From Arhodomonas sp052060015 (lineage in GTDB: Bacteria; Pseudomonadota; Gammaproteobacteria; Nitrococcales; Nitrococcaceae): a stretch of 64,000 bases of DNA. The position numbers were made by a program, and so were the translations under genes. Positions 49,084-57,192 of this stretch are shown piece by piece. The stretch is taken from contig NZ_JBPODZ010000005.1 in assembly GCF_052060015.1 (NCBI RefSeq), positions 217,677 to 281,676 on the forward strand, read 5' to 3'. Every line of letters begins with the position of its first letter. The first letter of the stretch is position 1. The notes beneath the pieces were generated by a model, which made no database searches, had not been told where the DNA came from, and saw only the letters and a list, made by a program, of their open reading frames with translations.

Positions 49084-49818
49084 CTACGGCTGCGTTGTGG
49101 CTCCGGTTTCCGGGTCCACGAGGACAACGGTCCCACCGAAGGTCCGTACCCGCAGGGCTCCGCCTGCCGGCTCCAGCCCGGTGGCGGGCCCTGGCAAGGA
49201 AACGGACCAGAGCAGGGATCCGTCCTGGACGGCGACGGCGTGGAGCGCCCCGTCATAGGTGGCCGCGGCTACTGCCGACTCCGAGAGCCGCACCGGCGCA
49301 CTGGTGAGCTCCTGGCTGAGCCTCTTTTGCCAGCGCAGTGCTCCCTTCTCCTGGTCCACGGCCCACAGGGTGCGATCGCTGCCACCGGTCACGGCCAACC
49401 CACCCGCCAGGGCGGGGGCGTAGACCCAGCCGGGAAAGCGGTGCCGCAGGCGGATATTCCCTGTCGTGACGTCGAGTGCCAGCAACCGCCCACCCCGTGT
49501 GCCGGCCCAGACCGTCTCGCCTGCAATCCGGGGGCCGAAGACGTGCTGCCCGGCCAGGGCATGCCACAGGGGCCGACCGCCACCGGCCGGCACGGCGAAC
49601 AGGCCGCTGGTGGTGCCGATGAACAACCGGCCATCGTCCTGGGCCGTGCCAATGATCCCCGGGCAGCGCTCCGGCCGGACTATCGGGCAGCGCTCGCGGT
49701 TATGGGTATCGAGGGGTGCGGGGTCGGCGGACGCCCCGCCAGCCAGGGCAGTGACGGATACCAGCAATAGCCCGGCTAGGGGGCCGTACGCGGGGCTTGC
49801 ACTGACAGGTGCCGCCAT
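49084..49818 (-). CDS. exported PQQ-like beta-propeller protein
   Basis: A 244-residue protein with a likely signal peptide (about residues 1-31, ending ASA) and repeated blades of the PQQ/BamB type: GRLFIGTTSGLFAVPAGGG, GGRLLALDVTTGNIRLRH, DRTLWAVDQEKGALRWQ, DGALHAVAVQDGSLLWS and GGTVVLVDPETG. Five or so blades are too few for a full BamB and no PQQ-binding enzyme residues were seen. A periplasmic scaffold or binding role is likely. It lies 62 bases upstream of the cytochrome gene on the same strand, possibly one transcript. Confidence 0.78.
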   Translation of the reverse strand: MAAPVSASPAYGPLAGLLLVSVTALAGGASADPAPLDTHNRERCPIVRPERCPGIIGTAQDDGRLFIGTTSGLFAVPAGGGRPLWHALAGQHVFGPRIAGETVWAGTRGGRLLALDVTTGNIRLRHRFPGWVYAPALAGGLAVTGGSDRTLWAVDQEKGALRWQKRLSQELTSAPVRLSESAVAAATYDGALHAVAVQDGSLLWSVSLPGPATGLEPAGGALRVRTFGGTVVLVDPETGATTQP

Positions 49819-49963
49819 GACTGGGTCCGGCGTTGACGTTTCCTAGGATCGTAGGAGAGATGTTCCGGGTGGGTAATACGGAGGAACACGTAGGGCTGCT
49901 GCGGATCGTGTTCGGACTAGGGTCGAACTCCTTCGCCAACCCCGCCAATGCCGTCAACTCCCG

Positions 49964-50662
49964 TTACGGCTCGAAATCGCGATAGCGGAGACTGCGCCAG
50001 TTGCCGGCGATGAAGGCGTGTAGCTGACCGGCCAGGCGAAGCTCGTGGTCCTGCGGGTGGATGCCGATTCGCAGCGGGCGCTTGTGATCGCGCGCGAGGC
50101 GAGCCTGGACGTTGTTCCAGGCGCGCAGGAAGCGTTCGCGCATCAGGGTATCGGCCTCGAAACCTACCAGTGGCAAGGCGATCAGGCGGCCGGTCGCGGG
50201 GAATAGCAGTCCCCGGGTGATCTCGATGCGCTCGAAGGGCTGGGCGCGTAGTTGCTCGGGTCGAATCCGGCCGAGGGCCCAAGCGGGCGGTACGTAGGTC
50301 GTCGCCGGCGTGAGGTTTTGCCGGGGGAACCACGCAGCGCTCTTCCGCATGAGATCCGCGATGGCGTTAGGGCCGAGCGCAAGGTGTTCGGCCGCTCGAC
50401 GGGAGAGGAGCGCGCTGTGGATCCAGTGGCGTGGTCCGCCGAGCCGTGGGGCGTGGTGATGCCAGCCGTGGGCGGCGAGCTCCAGGCCCTGGCTCTGCCA
50501 ACGAGCGAGTTGGGCAATGTCGGCCTCGCCCCATGGGCGCCCCGGGACGACGAGCAGGGTGATGGCGTCGTGGCCGTGGCGCCGGAGCACACGGAGGTGG
50601 TGCCCGACGCGGTCGAGCGTCTCCGGCATGACGTCGTGGATGCTGATGAGCGCATCCATCAT
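49964..50662 (-). CDS. DUF2334/polysaccharide deacetylase-like protein
   Basis: A 232-residue protein of the NodB-like deacetylase fold. Metal-site-like motifs: ISIHDVMPET (Asp), LAAHGWHHHAP (His-His) and later RIGIHPQDHELR. It would remove acetyl groups from a glycan. The ATG at 50662 overlaps the glycosyltransferase stop (ATGA); a longer reading from 51010 is rejected. It is the last gene of the coupled operon GtrA, sulfotransferase, glycosyltransferase, deacetylase. Confidence 0.82.
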   Translation of the reverse strand: MMDALISIHDVMPETLDRVGHHLRVLRRHGHDAITLLVVPGRPWGEADIAQLARWQSQGLELAAHGWHHHAPRLGGPRHWIHSALLSRRAAEHLALGPNAIADLMRKSAAWFPRQNLTPATTYVPPAWALGRIRPEQLRAQPFERIEITRGLLFPATGRLIALPLVGFEADTLMRERFLRAWNNVQARLARDHKRPLRIGIHPQDHELRLAGQLHAFIAGNWRSLRYRDFEP

Positions 50663-51780
50663 CCCAACCCGCGGGCGTGCGCGGTAAGAACGGCCAGCCA
50701 CTGCTCCAGGGTCTCGTGATGGAACCTGAGTGCGCCCGCGCGTCCGCGTTCGCCGCGGGCTGCCCAGTCCGAGGGGGCTTCCGCCGCGAGCCGGGCCAGG
50801 GCGTCCTCGAGGCGTTCGTCCGGTGCCAGCGGGCAGAGCCCGTCCGCGACCTGCGGCCAGTCGTGGATACCGGCGTTGGCGCTGACCAGTACGGGTCGCC
50901 GGCGCGCTAGCGCCTCCAGGGCGATGGAGCCGAACGTCTCGAAGTGGGATGGCAGGACCAGCAGACCGGCCTCGTCGAGCAGATCGCATAGCGCGTGACG
51001 GCTGAGCCACCCCCGGTAGTCCAGGTTGTCGAGTTCCCGCGCGGCGGCGGCCACCGCCGCGCGTTGAGGCCCGTCGCCGGCGATGATGAATCGCTGCCCG
51101 GGGCGTGCCCGGGCGGCGCTCAGGAGGGCGTCGATATTTTTCTCCGCTGCCAGCCGCCCGGCGAAGACGACCGGATCGGGGCGTTGTGGCGCCGCGGGTG
51201 GCGTTGTCGCCAGAAAGACCGACGCAATCGGGGTGCCCATCACGTCGACCCGGAGCGCGCCCAGGCGCCGAACGGTGTCCACCAGGCCGGAGTTAGTCAC
51301 GAGCACGGTGTCGCTGCGCCGACATAGGCGCCGGTTGAGCCCCTCCAACATGCGATTGCCGATACCGCGCCGCAGTGGTCCCCAGTAGAGATTGGCAAGG
51401 GCCGCGAAATCGGTGTGGTAAGCGGTGACGAAGCCCGCGCCATGGTGATGCGCCAGACGTTCGCCCAGCAGCCCGAAGGGACCGGGCGTGACACTGACCA
51501 CCACGTGTGGCCGAAGGGCGGCCATGGCGCGCCGGATGCGAAACGGCGCCGGCCAGCCGATGCGCTGGGTGGGGTCGCCCGGCAGGCGCATGCTGATGGC
51601 CTCGAGCCCGTCTTGCAGCCGCGGCTGGAGGGCTTCGGCGGCCGCTACCCGGTCGCGCAAGTGCGCGAGGAGGTCGTGGTAATACGCTCCGGTGCCGTTG
51701 CGCTCCGGTAGGGAGTCCGAGAAAAAGGCGATTCGCAGATCGCTGCTCGTCTGCCCGGCTGGTGTCGTGGATTGGGTCAC
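50659..51780 (-). CDS. glycosyltransferase family 4 protein
   Basis: A 373-residue GT-B glycosyltransferase. The N-terminal domain has DLRIAFFSDSLPERNGTGAYYHDLL, and the C-terminal domain PVVFAGRLAAEKNIDALLSA, IIAGDGPQR and LVLPSHFETFGSIALEALARRRPVLVS, the last with the retaining-GT4 EX7E pattern. It resembles the phosphatidyl-mannosyl/glucuronosyl-type lipid glycosyltransferases (YHTDF segment). It overlaps both neighbours by four bases. It probably glycosylates a lipid that is later sulfated and deacetylated (inference). Confidence 0.9.
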   Translation of the reverse strand: MTQSTTPAGQTSSDLRIAFFSDSLPERNGTGAYYHDLLAHLRDRVAAAEALQPRLQDGLEAISMRLPGDPTQRIGWPAPFRIRRAMAALRPHVVVSVTPGPFGLLGERLAHHHGAGFVTAYHTDFAALANLYWGPLRRGIGNRMLEGLNRRLCRRSDTVLVTNSGLVDTVRRLGALRVDVMGTPIASVFLATTPPAAPQRPDPVVFAGRLAAEKNIDALLSAARARPGQRFIIAGDGPQRAAVAAAARELDNLDYRGWLSRHALCDLLDEAGLLVLPSHFETFGSIALEALARRRPVLVSANAGIHDWPQVADGLCPLAPDERLEDALARLAAEAPSDWAARGERGRAGALRFHHETLEQWLAVLTAHARGLG

Positions 51781-52955
51781 GGCGTCACCCGGATACGGTG
51801 CGGTAGGGCCATGAGGCGTCGGTAGCTTGGCGTCATGCGCTCGTCCAGAGTGGTCGTATCGATGCCTAGATCGGCGATGCTGTGCCGATGGGCGCTCGGG
51901 CCGGGGTCGCCCAGCCCGTTCAGCCTGGCGCTGAGGCTAGCATGCTCGCGGACCCCTAGCCGGTGCAGTGCCTCACGAATCACTGGGGCGGGGTGGGCCC
52001 GTACATCAGTGAGGTCAACAATCGCGGCGCGGTCGAGGGGCCAGTCGCCGATGGTTTGCGTCAGGTGCTCCAGCGTCACTGCGTAAATGTGCAGGAAAAG
52101 CCGTTGAAAGGCCGCGCTGCCGGTAGCCGTGCCGAACAATGAGCGCGCGGCGGCGACGGAGCTGATCTGGGAGCTCAACGCCCGGTGCGGGTCACGGAGG
52201 CAGACGATGAAGCGCGCCTCCGGTAGGGCCTGCTGTAGACCGACGACCCAGGAGCCCAAGGCGGCGTTCTTGGAAAGCAACTGGCGGCGGGCGCCGTCGG
52301 CGTAGACATGGCGCTGCAGGCAGGCGCGATAGAAGTGCAGTAGGCGCCGACGTCGCTGCGGTGCCACGGCGCGATCGAATTCCCCGAGGCTCTGCAGGCC
52401 CGGCGCCGCCGGGAAAGCCAACAGCATGACAAAGCACCCTGCGGCGGGGAGCAGCGTGAGATAGTCCTCCTCGGCGGCGGTCAGCCCGACCTCGTGGATG
52501 GCGTCCAGGCCGCTGGTGAGGCGGCGCGTCAGGCCGGCGAGTCCCCGTGCCAACGGGCCGCCGAGGCAACCGTCCAGCCAGGCGAGACCGCTCACGAGGC
52601 GGCGTTGGAGAATCGACGGGGCGAGCAAGGCCTCCCAGGTGGTCAGCGTGGTGTAGTGCTCCGTCTCGGCCGAGAGGATGCGGTGCAGGAAGGTCGTCCC
52701 GCTGCGCGGAATACCGGTGATGACGAGCGTTCCATCCAGTGATGTGCGTCGGTAGCCGGGGAAGAGGATCTCGTCAAGGAGCAGACAGATCGCGTGCACC
52801 AGCTGAACGCCCAGGAAGATCGGCATGCCGAGCGTTAGGACGACGAAACGCCGCACGCTCATGGGCGCGCGTGGATCGCGCCAGCGCACAAGGGCGGACA
52901 GCCACCAGCCCAGGTAGCGCGCCAGGCCTTCGGCAACGACGGCCAGGGTATTCAT
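51777..52955 (-). CDS. sulfotransferase-family protein
   Basis: A 392-residue PAPS-dependent sulfotransferase-like protein. The 5'-phosphosulfate loop is ITGIPRSGTTFLHRIL (PRSGTT, about residues 80-95), and a 3'-phosphate region is FIVCLRDPHRALSSQIS. An N-terminal hydrophobic segment (about 36-66) may hold it at the inner membrane. It would transfer sulfate to a carbohydrate or lipid hydroxyl. Both ends overlap by four bases (GtrA before, glycosyltransferase after), so the whole set is translated together. Confidence 0.88.
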   Translation of the reverse strand: MNTLAVVAEGLARYLGWWLSALVRWRDPRAPMSVRRFVVLTLGMPIFLGVQLVHAICLLLDEILFPGYRRTSLDGTLVITGIPRSGTTFLHRILSAETEHYTTLTTWEALLAPSILQRRLVSGLAWLDGCLGGPLARGLAGLTRRLTSGLDAIHEVGLTAAEEDYLTLLPAAGCFVMLLAFPAAPGLQSLGEFDRAVAPQRRRRLLHFYRACLQRHVYADGARRQLLSKNAALGSWVVGLQQALPEARFIVCLRDPHRALSSQISSVAAARSLFGTATGSAAFQRLFLHIYAVTLEHLTQTIGDWPLDRAAIVDLTDVRAHPAPVIREALHRLGVREHASLSARLNGLGDPGPSAHRHSIADLGIDTTTLDERMTPSYRRLMALPHRIRVTP

Positions 52956-53395
52956 CGGTTGTGAAATACCAGTTTGTGGGAGACCCCATAGTTGAACGCC
53001 ATCCCGCCGATGCCCCCCATCCAGATGCCCAGCAGGGGCAACCAGAAGCGCACGGTGGGCCCTGCGTCGGCGACATCACCAACGGCGACGATGGCGGCGA
53101 AGACACCATAGTTGATTAGCCCGCCCAACCCGAAGACGGCGTAGAATCGGGACAGTTCGGCGGCAAGGTGGCGCGTACGCCGATGATCGCGGAAGGTATA
53201 GCGGTTGTTGAGGAAATAGCCGACCGTCATCGCCGTGCCGTAGGAGAAGATGCGCGCGAGGTAGACATTCAGACCGCCCGCGCCGTGCAGTAGATACAGG
53301 ATCAGGATATCGATTCCGGCGATAGTGGTTGCCACCAAGGTGAAGCGAAGAAAAGTGGCACGGTGGCTGCTCGACCAGAGGCGTTGTGACGGCAT
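52952..53395 (-). CDS. GtrA-family membrane protein
   Basis: A 147-residue protein with four spans of the GtrA family, typical flippase-like partners in polysaccharide or lipid-linked sugar modification. Markers: LRFTLVATTIAGIDILILYLL, YFLNNRYTFRDHRR (family NxxYTF motif) and the terminal FNYGVSHKLVFHNR. First gene of the coupled four-gene operon, so it may move a lipid-linked sugar across the membrane for the downstream enzymes. Confidence 0.9.
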   Translation of the reverse strand: MPSQRLWSSSHRATFLRFTLVATTIAGIDILILYLLHGAGGLNVYLARIFSYGTAMTVGYFLNNRYTFRDHRRTRHLAAELSRFYAVFGLGGLINYGVFAAIVAVGDVADAGPTVRFWLPLLGIWMGGIGGMAFNYGVSHKLVFHNR

Positions 53396-53535
53396 GCGCT
53401 ATGGGGTCTCGTTACGGGCTATGGCGCTATCAGGGTGCGCACATACTGCCCACTCGCGGTGCGATGAGCGAGCCCCAAGGGCGGGTTGTTCACGTTAGAC
53501 CAGCGCGCCTGCTAGCCTACGGCGCTGCCCCGGCC

Positions 53536-54522
53536 TCAGATCACCCACAAGTAGAGCACATACGCCAACACCAGGAGCCCGCCCTCGACCCGGGTCAGCC
53601 GGTGTCCGCTCCAGAGAAACAACGCGACGACGATCGAGACGCCCAACATGACGGGCCCATCGAACACCGCGATCGTCTCCGGCACCGTGGTGGGTGCGAC
53701 CCATGCCGTCACGCCGCCGATGCCCAGTATGTTGTAGATGTTCGAGCCGAGGACGTTGCCGATGGCGACGTCGTGCTGGCGCCGAAAGGCGGCCATGGCC
53801 GAGGTGGCGAGCTCGGGCATGGAGGTGCCGGCGGCGACGATGGTCAGCCCGATGACCGTCTCACTGATCCCGAGGGTGTGGGCGAGGGCGATGGATCCGC
53901 CAACGAAGAGTCGGGCGCCGATGACCAGGGCGATCAGCCCGCCCGCCGTTATGGGCAGCGCGGTGACCCACGAAGTGCCCGCGGTCGGGGGCTGTGACGG
54001 CGCCACGGCGCGGTCCACGCCTTCCAGTGCCGCGGCCTTCTCCAGCGGCGCTGTGTGCTCGGTGGCCGGCGTGTCGCTCTTACGCTCCTGTCTCCAGGCG
54101 AATACCAGATACGCCAGCAGCAGCCCGAGCAGCACCGTCCCAACCGCCCGGTCGAGCGCCAGGAAGTACCCAAAGCCTACGAACAGCGCGGCCGTCGCGA
54201 TCACCAGGATGCCGTCCCGACGCAGGGCGCTGGATGGGACGGCGAGGGGTTGAATGAGTGCCGCCACTCCCAGAATGACGAGCAGGTTGAACAGGTTGGA
54301 GCCAACGATGTTGCCGACCGCGACGCCCGGTGAGCCCGAGAGCGCGCCCTGGACGCTGGTCACCAGCTCCGGCATCGAGGTGCCGAAACCGACCACGGTA
54401 AGGCCGATGAGAAGCGGTGATACCCCAGCATGCGACGCCAGTCGCACGGCGCCGCGGACCAGGAATTCCGCGCCGATGATGAGCAGAAGCAAACCGCCGA
54501 CGAGCATGAGTGTCATATTCAT
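53536..54522 (-). CDS. yrbG: calcium/sodium antiporter
   Basis: A 328-residue CaCA-family antiporter with two inverted halves of five spans. The alpha repeats are visible: LTVVGFGTSMPELVTSVQGALSGSPGVAVGNIVGSNLFN (first) and LTIVAAGTSMPELATSAMAAFRRQHDVAIGNVLGSNIYN (second); each has the GxSxPE ion-site Glu. An acidic cytoplasmic loop (ATEHTAPLEKAAALEGVDRA) joins them. It exchanges Na+ for Ca2+ at the inner membrane. It stands alone on the minus strand before the copper island. Confidence 0.94.
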   Translation of the reverse strand: MNMTLMLVGGLLLLIIGAEFLVRGAVRLASHAGVSPLLIGLTVVGFGTSMPELVTSVQGALSGSPGVAVGNIVGSNLFNLLVILGVAALIQPLAVPSSALRRDGILVIATAALFVGFGYFLALDRAVGTVLLGLLLAYLVFAWRQERKSDTPATEHTAPLEKAAALEGVDRAVAPSQPPTAGTSWVTALPITAGGLIALVIGARLFVGGSIALAHTLGISETVIGLTIVAAGTSMPELATSAMAAFRRQHDVAIGNVLGSNIYNILGIGGVTAWVAPTTVPETIAVFDGPVMLGVSIVVALFLWSGHRLTRVEGGLLVLAYVLYLWVI

Positions 54523-54729
54523 CGATGACGTGCCCCGTTTGTCCTCTGCGGCGAATGCAGTCCGGCCCTAGGAGGCGCCTCCACTACGCTGCCTGACCGG
54601 GGATAGCCTATCTAGGAGGGTTTCGAGGTCGAGTTGGTCCCGACCCGGGCGGCAAGTCGCTTCGCAGGCCTTGAATGGCGGCGCCGTCGGGCAATCCCCC
54701 GTGCCAGGTGATCATCCTCTGAGCACGGA
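54523..54729. other. spacer between antiporter gene and copper island, no gene seen
   Basis: This stretch lies between the divergent antiporter and the first copper-island promoter. Open frames present on either strand lack ribosome sites and known domains. It probably carries the antiporter promoter. No terminator or repeat was recognised. Confidence 0.4.
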
Positions 54730-54788
54730 TTGCCGCCGGGCCTGCTATACGCGTATCGTAGTTGTACCCATCCCACCCCGGGAGGGGT
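54730..54788 (+). promoter_or_regulatory. promoter with CsoR-like operator, SHOCT gene
   Basis: A likely sigma-70 promoter has TTGCCG (54730-54735) and TATCGT (54754-54759), with an 18-base spacer. The dyad ACCCC-GGGA-GGGGT (54775-54788), followed by ATAC, lies just after the expected start point. Its pattern ACCCC-N4-GGGGT matches published CsoR copper-repressor operators. Two more copies with the same spacer length occur at 57156 and 60780. Confidence 0.6.
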
Positions 54789-54878
54789 ATACGGGTTAGC
54801 CCCCTGAGCCCGACGGCGGACGCCGGAGGCTGGGGAACGGGTATCGGCTTGTGCGTGGCCAACAGGCGGGCAGGAGAC

Positions 54879-55148
54879 ATGACGATGTGGGACGGAATGG
54901 GTTGGCATATGAACGGCATGGGGTGGGGTTGGCTCGGGTTCGGGGTCCTGCACATGGTGATCTTCTGGGCCCTGATCATCGCTGCTGTGGTCGTGGTAGT
55001 GAGGTTTCTTGCGGGTGGGCGGTCTGATAATGGCTCGGGCGATGAGCATGCATTGCAGATCCTGCAGCGACGCTATGCCAGCGGGGAGATCGATGACGAG
55101 GAGTTCGAGCGCAGGCGGCAGCAGCTGACCGACAACCATCGCCGCTGA
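54879..55148 (+). CDS. small SHOCT-domain membrane protein
   Basis: An 89-residue protein. An N-terminal Met/Trp/Gly-rich stretch (MTMWDGMGWHMNGMGWGW) leads into one membrane span (about 19-45) and a C-terminal SHOCT motif (LQILQRRYASGEIDDEEFERRRQQL). Such proteins are common at the start of copper and other metal-resistance islands; the Met-rich head could bind Cu(I). The ATG at 54879 follows CAGGAGA. Confidence 0.85.
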   Translation: MTMWDGMGWHMNGMGWGWLGFGVLHMVIFWALIIAAVVVVVRFLAGGRSDNGSGDEHALQILQRRYASGEIDDEEFERRRQQLTDNHRR

Positions 55149-55169
55149 CGAAGAGGGCCTCGACGCATC

Positions 55170-55886
55170 GTGTTCGAGATCGCCGACATCGGCCTGCTGA
55201 CCGCCATTCTCGCCGGAGTCATCTCGTTTCTCTCGCCCTGCGTGCTGCCGCTGGTGCCCGGCTACGTGTCCTTTGTAGCAGGCCGGTCCGTCGACGAGCT
55301 GCAGGTCCTCTCGGGCCGGCGTGAGCGGCTGGCCGTGTTGGCGATGGGTGTCTCCTTCGTCCTCGGTTTCGCCACCGTGTTCATGATCCTCGGTGCCAGT
55401 GCGACCGCGCTTGGCCGCCTGCTGCTGTCCTACAAGCAAGAGGCCAATCTCATCGGTGGGGCCGTGGTCATCACCTTCGGCCTGTTCATGACCGGCGTGT
55501 TGCGGCTGCGTTTTCTGCACATGGATTATCGGTGGTTGGACCGCCTGGAGGGCGGCGGCACGCCATGGCTTAGCTATCTGCTGGGGGTGGCCTCGCGTTC
55601 GGCTGGACGCCGTGTATCGGTCCGGTGCTGGGCAGCATCCTCACGGTGAGCGCCTCGGGTGCTGGGGATCTACTCCCTTGGCCTCGGTGTCCCCTTTTTG
55701 TTGACGGCCCTGGGGCTGAACCGATTCCTTGCCAACCAGCATCGCTTCCGCGCATGGGGGAGGGGTCTGCACCTCATAGGCAGCCTGGTGATGATCCTGA
55801 TGGGCCTGGCGATGATTACAGGCCAGCTGGCACGCTTTAGCTACTGGCTCCTCGAGGCCTTCCCATGGCTGGGCCGGATCGGCTAG
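55170..55886 (+). pseudogene. ccdA: cytochrome c biogenesis CcdA-like gene, two frameshifts
   Basis: Begins with GTG at 55170 and encodes a CcdA/DsbD-type N-terminus: FLSPCVLPLVPGYVSFVAGRSV, GFATVFMILGASATALGRLL and MDYRWLDRLEGGGTPWLSYLLGVA. Then the frame breaks. One base appears to be missing near 55592, where GCCTTCGCG is expected; the sequence continues as FGWTPCIGPVLGSILTVSASG in another frame. A second break near 55655 (bases missing before VLGIYSLGLGVPFLL) restores the first frame to the end at 55886. In frame it stops at 55649. Both breaks could be real decay or sequencing error; CcdA passes reducing power across the membrane. Confidence 0.78.
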
Positions 55887-55997
55887 CCCGCCTCTCAAGG
55901 GGTACTGTGCGCCGGCCCCGCTCATGGCACAATGCGCCCCACTAACAGGTTCCTCGGTCCTGATATGATCCGCAACGAGCGTTTGCCTGCCAGCACG

Positions 55998-56378
55998 ATG
56001 ACGGAACCACCTGGGCCTTCGTGGCACGCACTCGGACTCCGGGGCCTCGCGCTTGTGGTCCTGGCCCTGGCGGTACAGGTCGCTGCTGCGTGCGGGCCGC
56101 CGCATCCCGAGGCAGGCGCGGGCCGGCATGGTCAGGATGGGCACGCGCAGGCCCCGGTGGACCATGCGCCCCACGGGACCGCCTGCTCGCCGGTGACCGA
56201 CGAGATTGCCGGAATCCTGACGACCGCCGATCGAGACCCGGAGACACCGGCGGTTCCGCTCGCCCGACACCGGCCCGATTCCGTCAAGGCGGCGATGGAT
56301 CTTGGGCTGGCCGGCGTGGGGCCGTCTGCAACTCCTCCTTTCCCCCTCTATCTCCTAACCCTCCGTCTCCGACTCTGA
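55998..56378 (+). CDS. His-rich exported protein, putative lipoprotein
   Basis: Unrecognised 126-residue protein. From the ATG at 55998 it has a hydrophobic stretch (LGLRGLALVVLALAVQVAAACG) with a lipobox-like AAAC, then a His-rich segment (EAGAGRHGQDGHAQAPVDHAPHG) and a C-terminus LYLLTLRLRL. Two in-frame upstream ATGs (55932, 55965) give longer products; none has a good ribosome site. The histidines and position in the copper island suggest metal binding in the periplasm, but this is inference. Confidence 0.5.
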   Translation: MTEPPGPSWHALGLRGLALVVLALAVQVAAACGPPHPEAGAGRHGQDGHAQAPVDHAPHGTACSPVTDEIAGILTTADRDPETPAVPLARHRPDSVKAAMDLGLAGVGPSATPPFPLYLLTLRLRL

Positions 56379-56505
56379 TCGCTATCGACCGGTCGTACCC
56401 GGTCGATCTGCGCTGTTCATCTTGCAAATCGTCGCACGCCCGCGCCGCTGCTTCGGCAGCGGTGGGCTCGGCGTGGGATGGAGAAATGGAAAGAGGAGAC
56501 TCCAC

Positions 56506-57009
56506 GTGATCCGCATATCCCGTATTGCGTCTGTGACCGCTGGGCTCGCTGGCGCCCTGTTCATCATTACTACCGCCCTCGCAAGTCCGGGCCACGGGGA
56601 CGGTCCGTCCTCCGGCTTCGCAGGGGGCAAGCCCGGCAAGCCCGGGGAGGTTGACCGTACGGTGCACATTACCGCCGGCGACACCTACTTCGAGCCGGAG
56701 GCGCTCGACGTCCGGGCCGGGGAGACGGTCCGCTTCGTGGTGGAGAATCAGGGGCAGCTACGGCATGACTTCACCTTGGGATCCCCGGAGGTGCAGAAGG
56801 CCCATCGGGCGGAAATGGCCGAGCGCCTGAAGCATGCGGCCATGGAGGGCCACAGCGACCCCAATGCGGTGATGCTCGCGCCCGGTGAGACCGCCTCTGT
56901 GATATGGCGTTTCGAGAAGACGGATCGCTTCCTGTTCGGGTGCAATATCCCGGGCCACTTTGAGGCCGGCATGAAAGGGAAGATCACCATCCAACCGACC
57001 GGCACGTGA
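56506..57009 (+). CDS. copI: exported cupredoxin (CopI-like)
   Basis: A 167-residue periplasmic cupredoxin with a signal peptide (about residues 1-25, ending ALA). The type 1 copper ligands are visible: His in GQLRHDF, and Cys, His and Met in FGCNIPGHFEAGM. The long insertion AHRAEMAERLKHAAMEGHSD and GETASVIWRFEKTDRFLFG match the CopI family, which protects against copper beside copA genes. It starts with GTG at 56506 behind AGAGGAGA. It lies 105 bases before the next promoter region. Confidence 0.87.
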   Translation: MIRISRIASVTAGLAGALFIITTALASPGHGDGPSSGFAGGKPGKPGEVDRTVHITAGDTYFEPEALDVRAGETVRFVVENQGQLRHDFTLGSPEVQKAHRAEMAERLKHAAMEGHSDPNAVMLAPGETASVIWRFEKTDRFLFGCNIPGHFEAGMKGKITIQPTGT

Positions 57010-57114
57010 TGCGGTGGGCCGTGCCCGCCGCTCATCCCGCCCGGCGGGCGCCGCCCACCGAGGCGCATCGAATGGGATCGTCAGCTTTGCGGCCCGTGGT
57101 CTGGTGCAAATGCC

Positions 57115-57169
57115 TTGACGTAGCGACGGGGCGGTCTTATGGTCAATCTTCATGCACCCCAGGAGGGGT
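57115..57169 (+). promoter_or_regulatory. promoter with CsoR-like operator, ATPase gene
   Basis: A clean sigma-70 promoter: TTGACG (57115-57120), 17-base spacer and TATGGT (57138-57143). The expected start point is about 57150, and the dyad ACCCC-AGGA-GGGGT (57156-57169) covers the first transcribed bases. That is a repressor position. The ATPase begins at 57193. Confidence 0.7.
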
Positions 57170-57192
57170 GGGGTTGTATACCGGAGGGCCGG

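Noticed and set aside
54762..54878. Upstream extension of the SHOCT gene from 54762
   Set aside because: It would run over the promoter and operator; the ATG at 54879 has the ribosome site.
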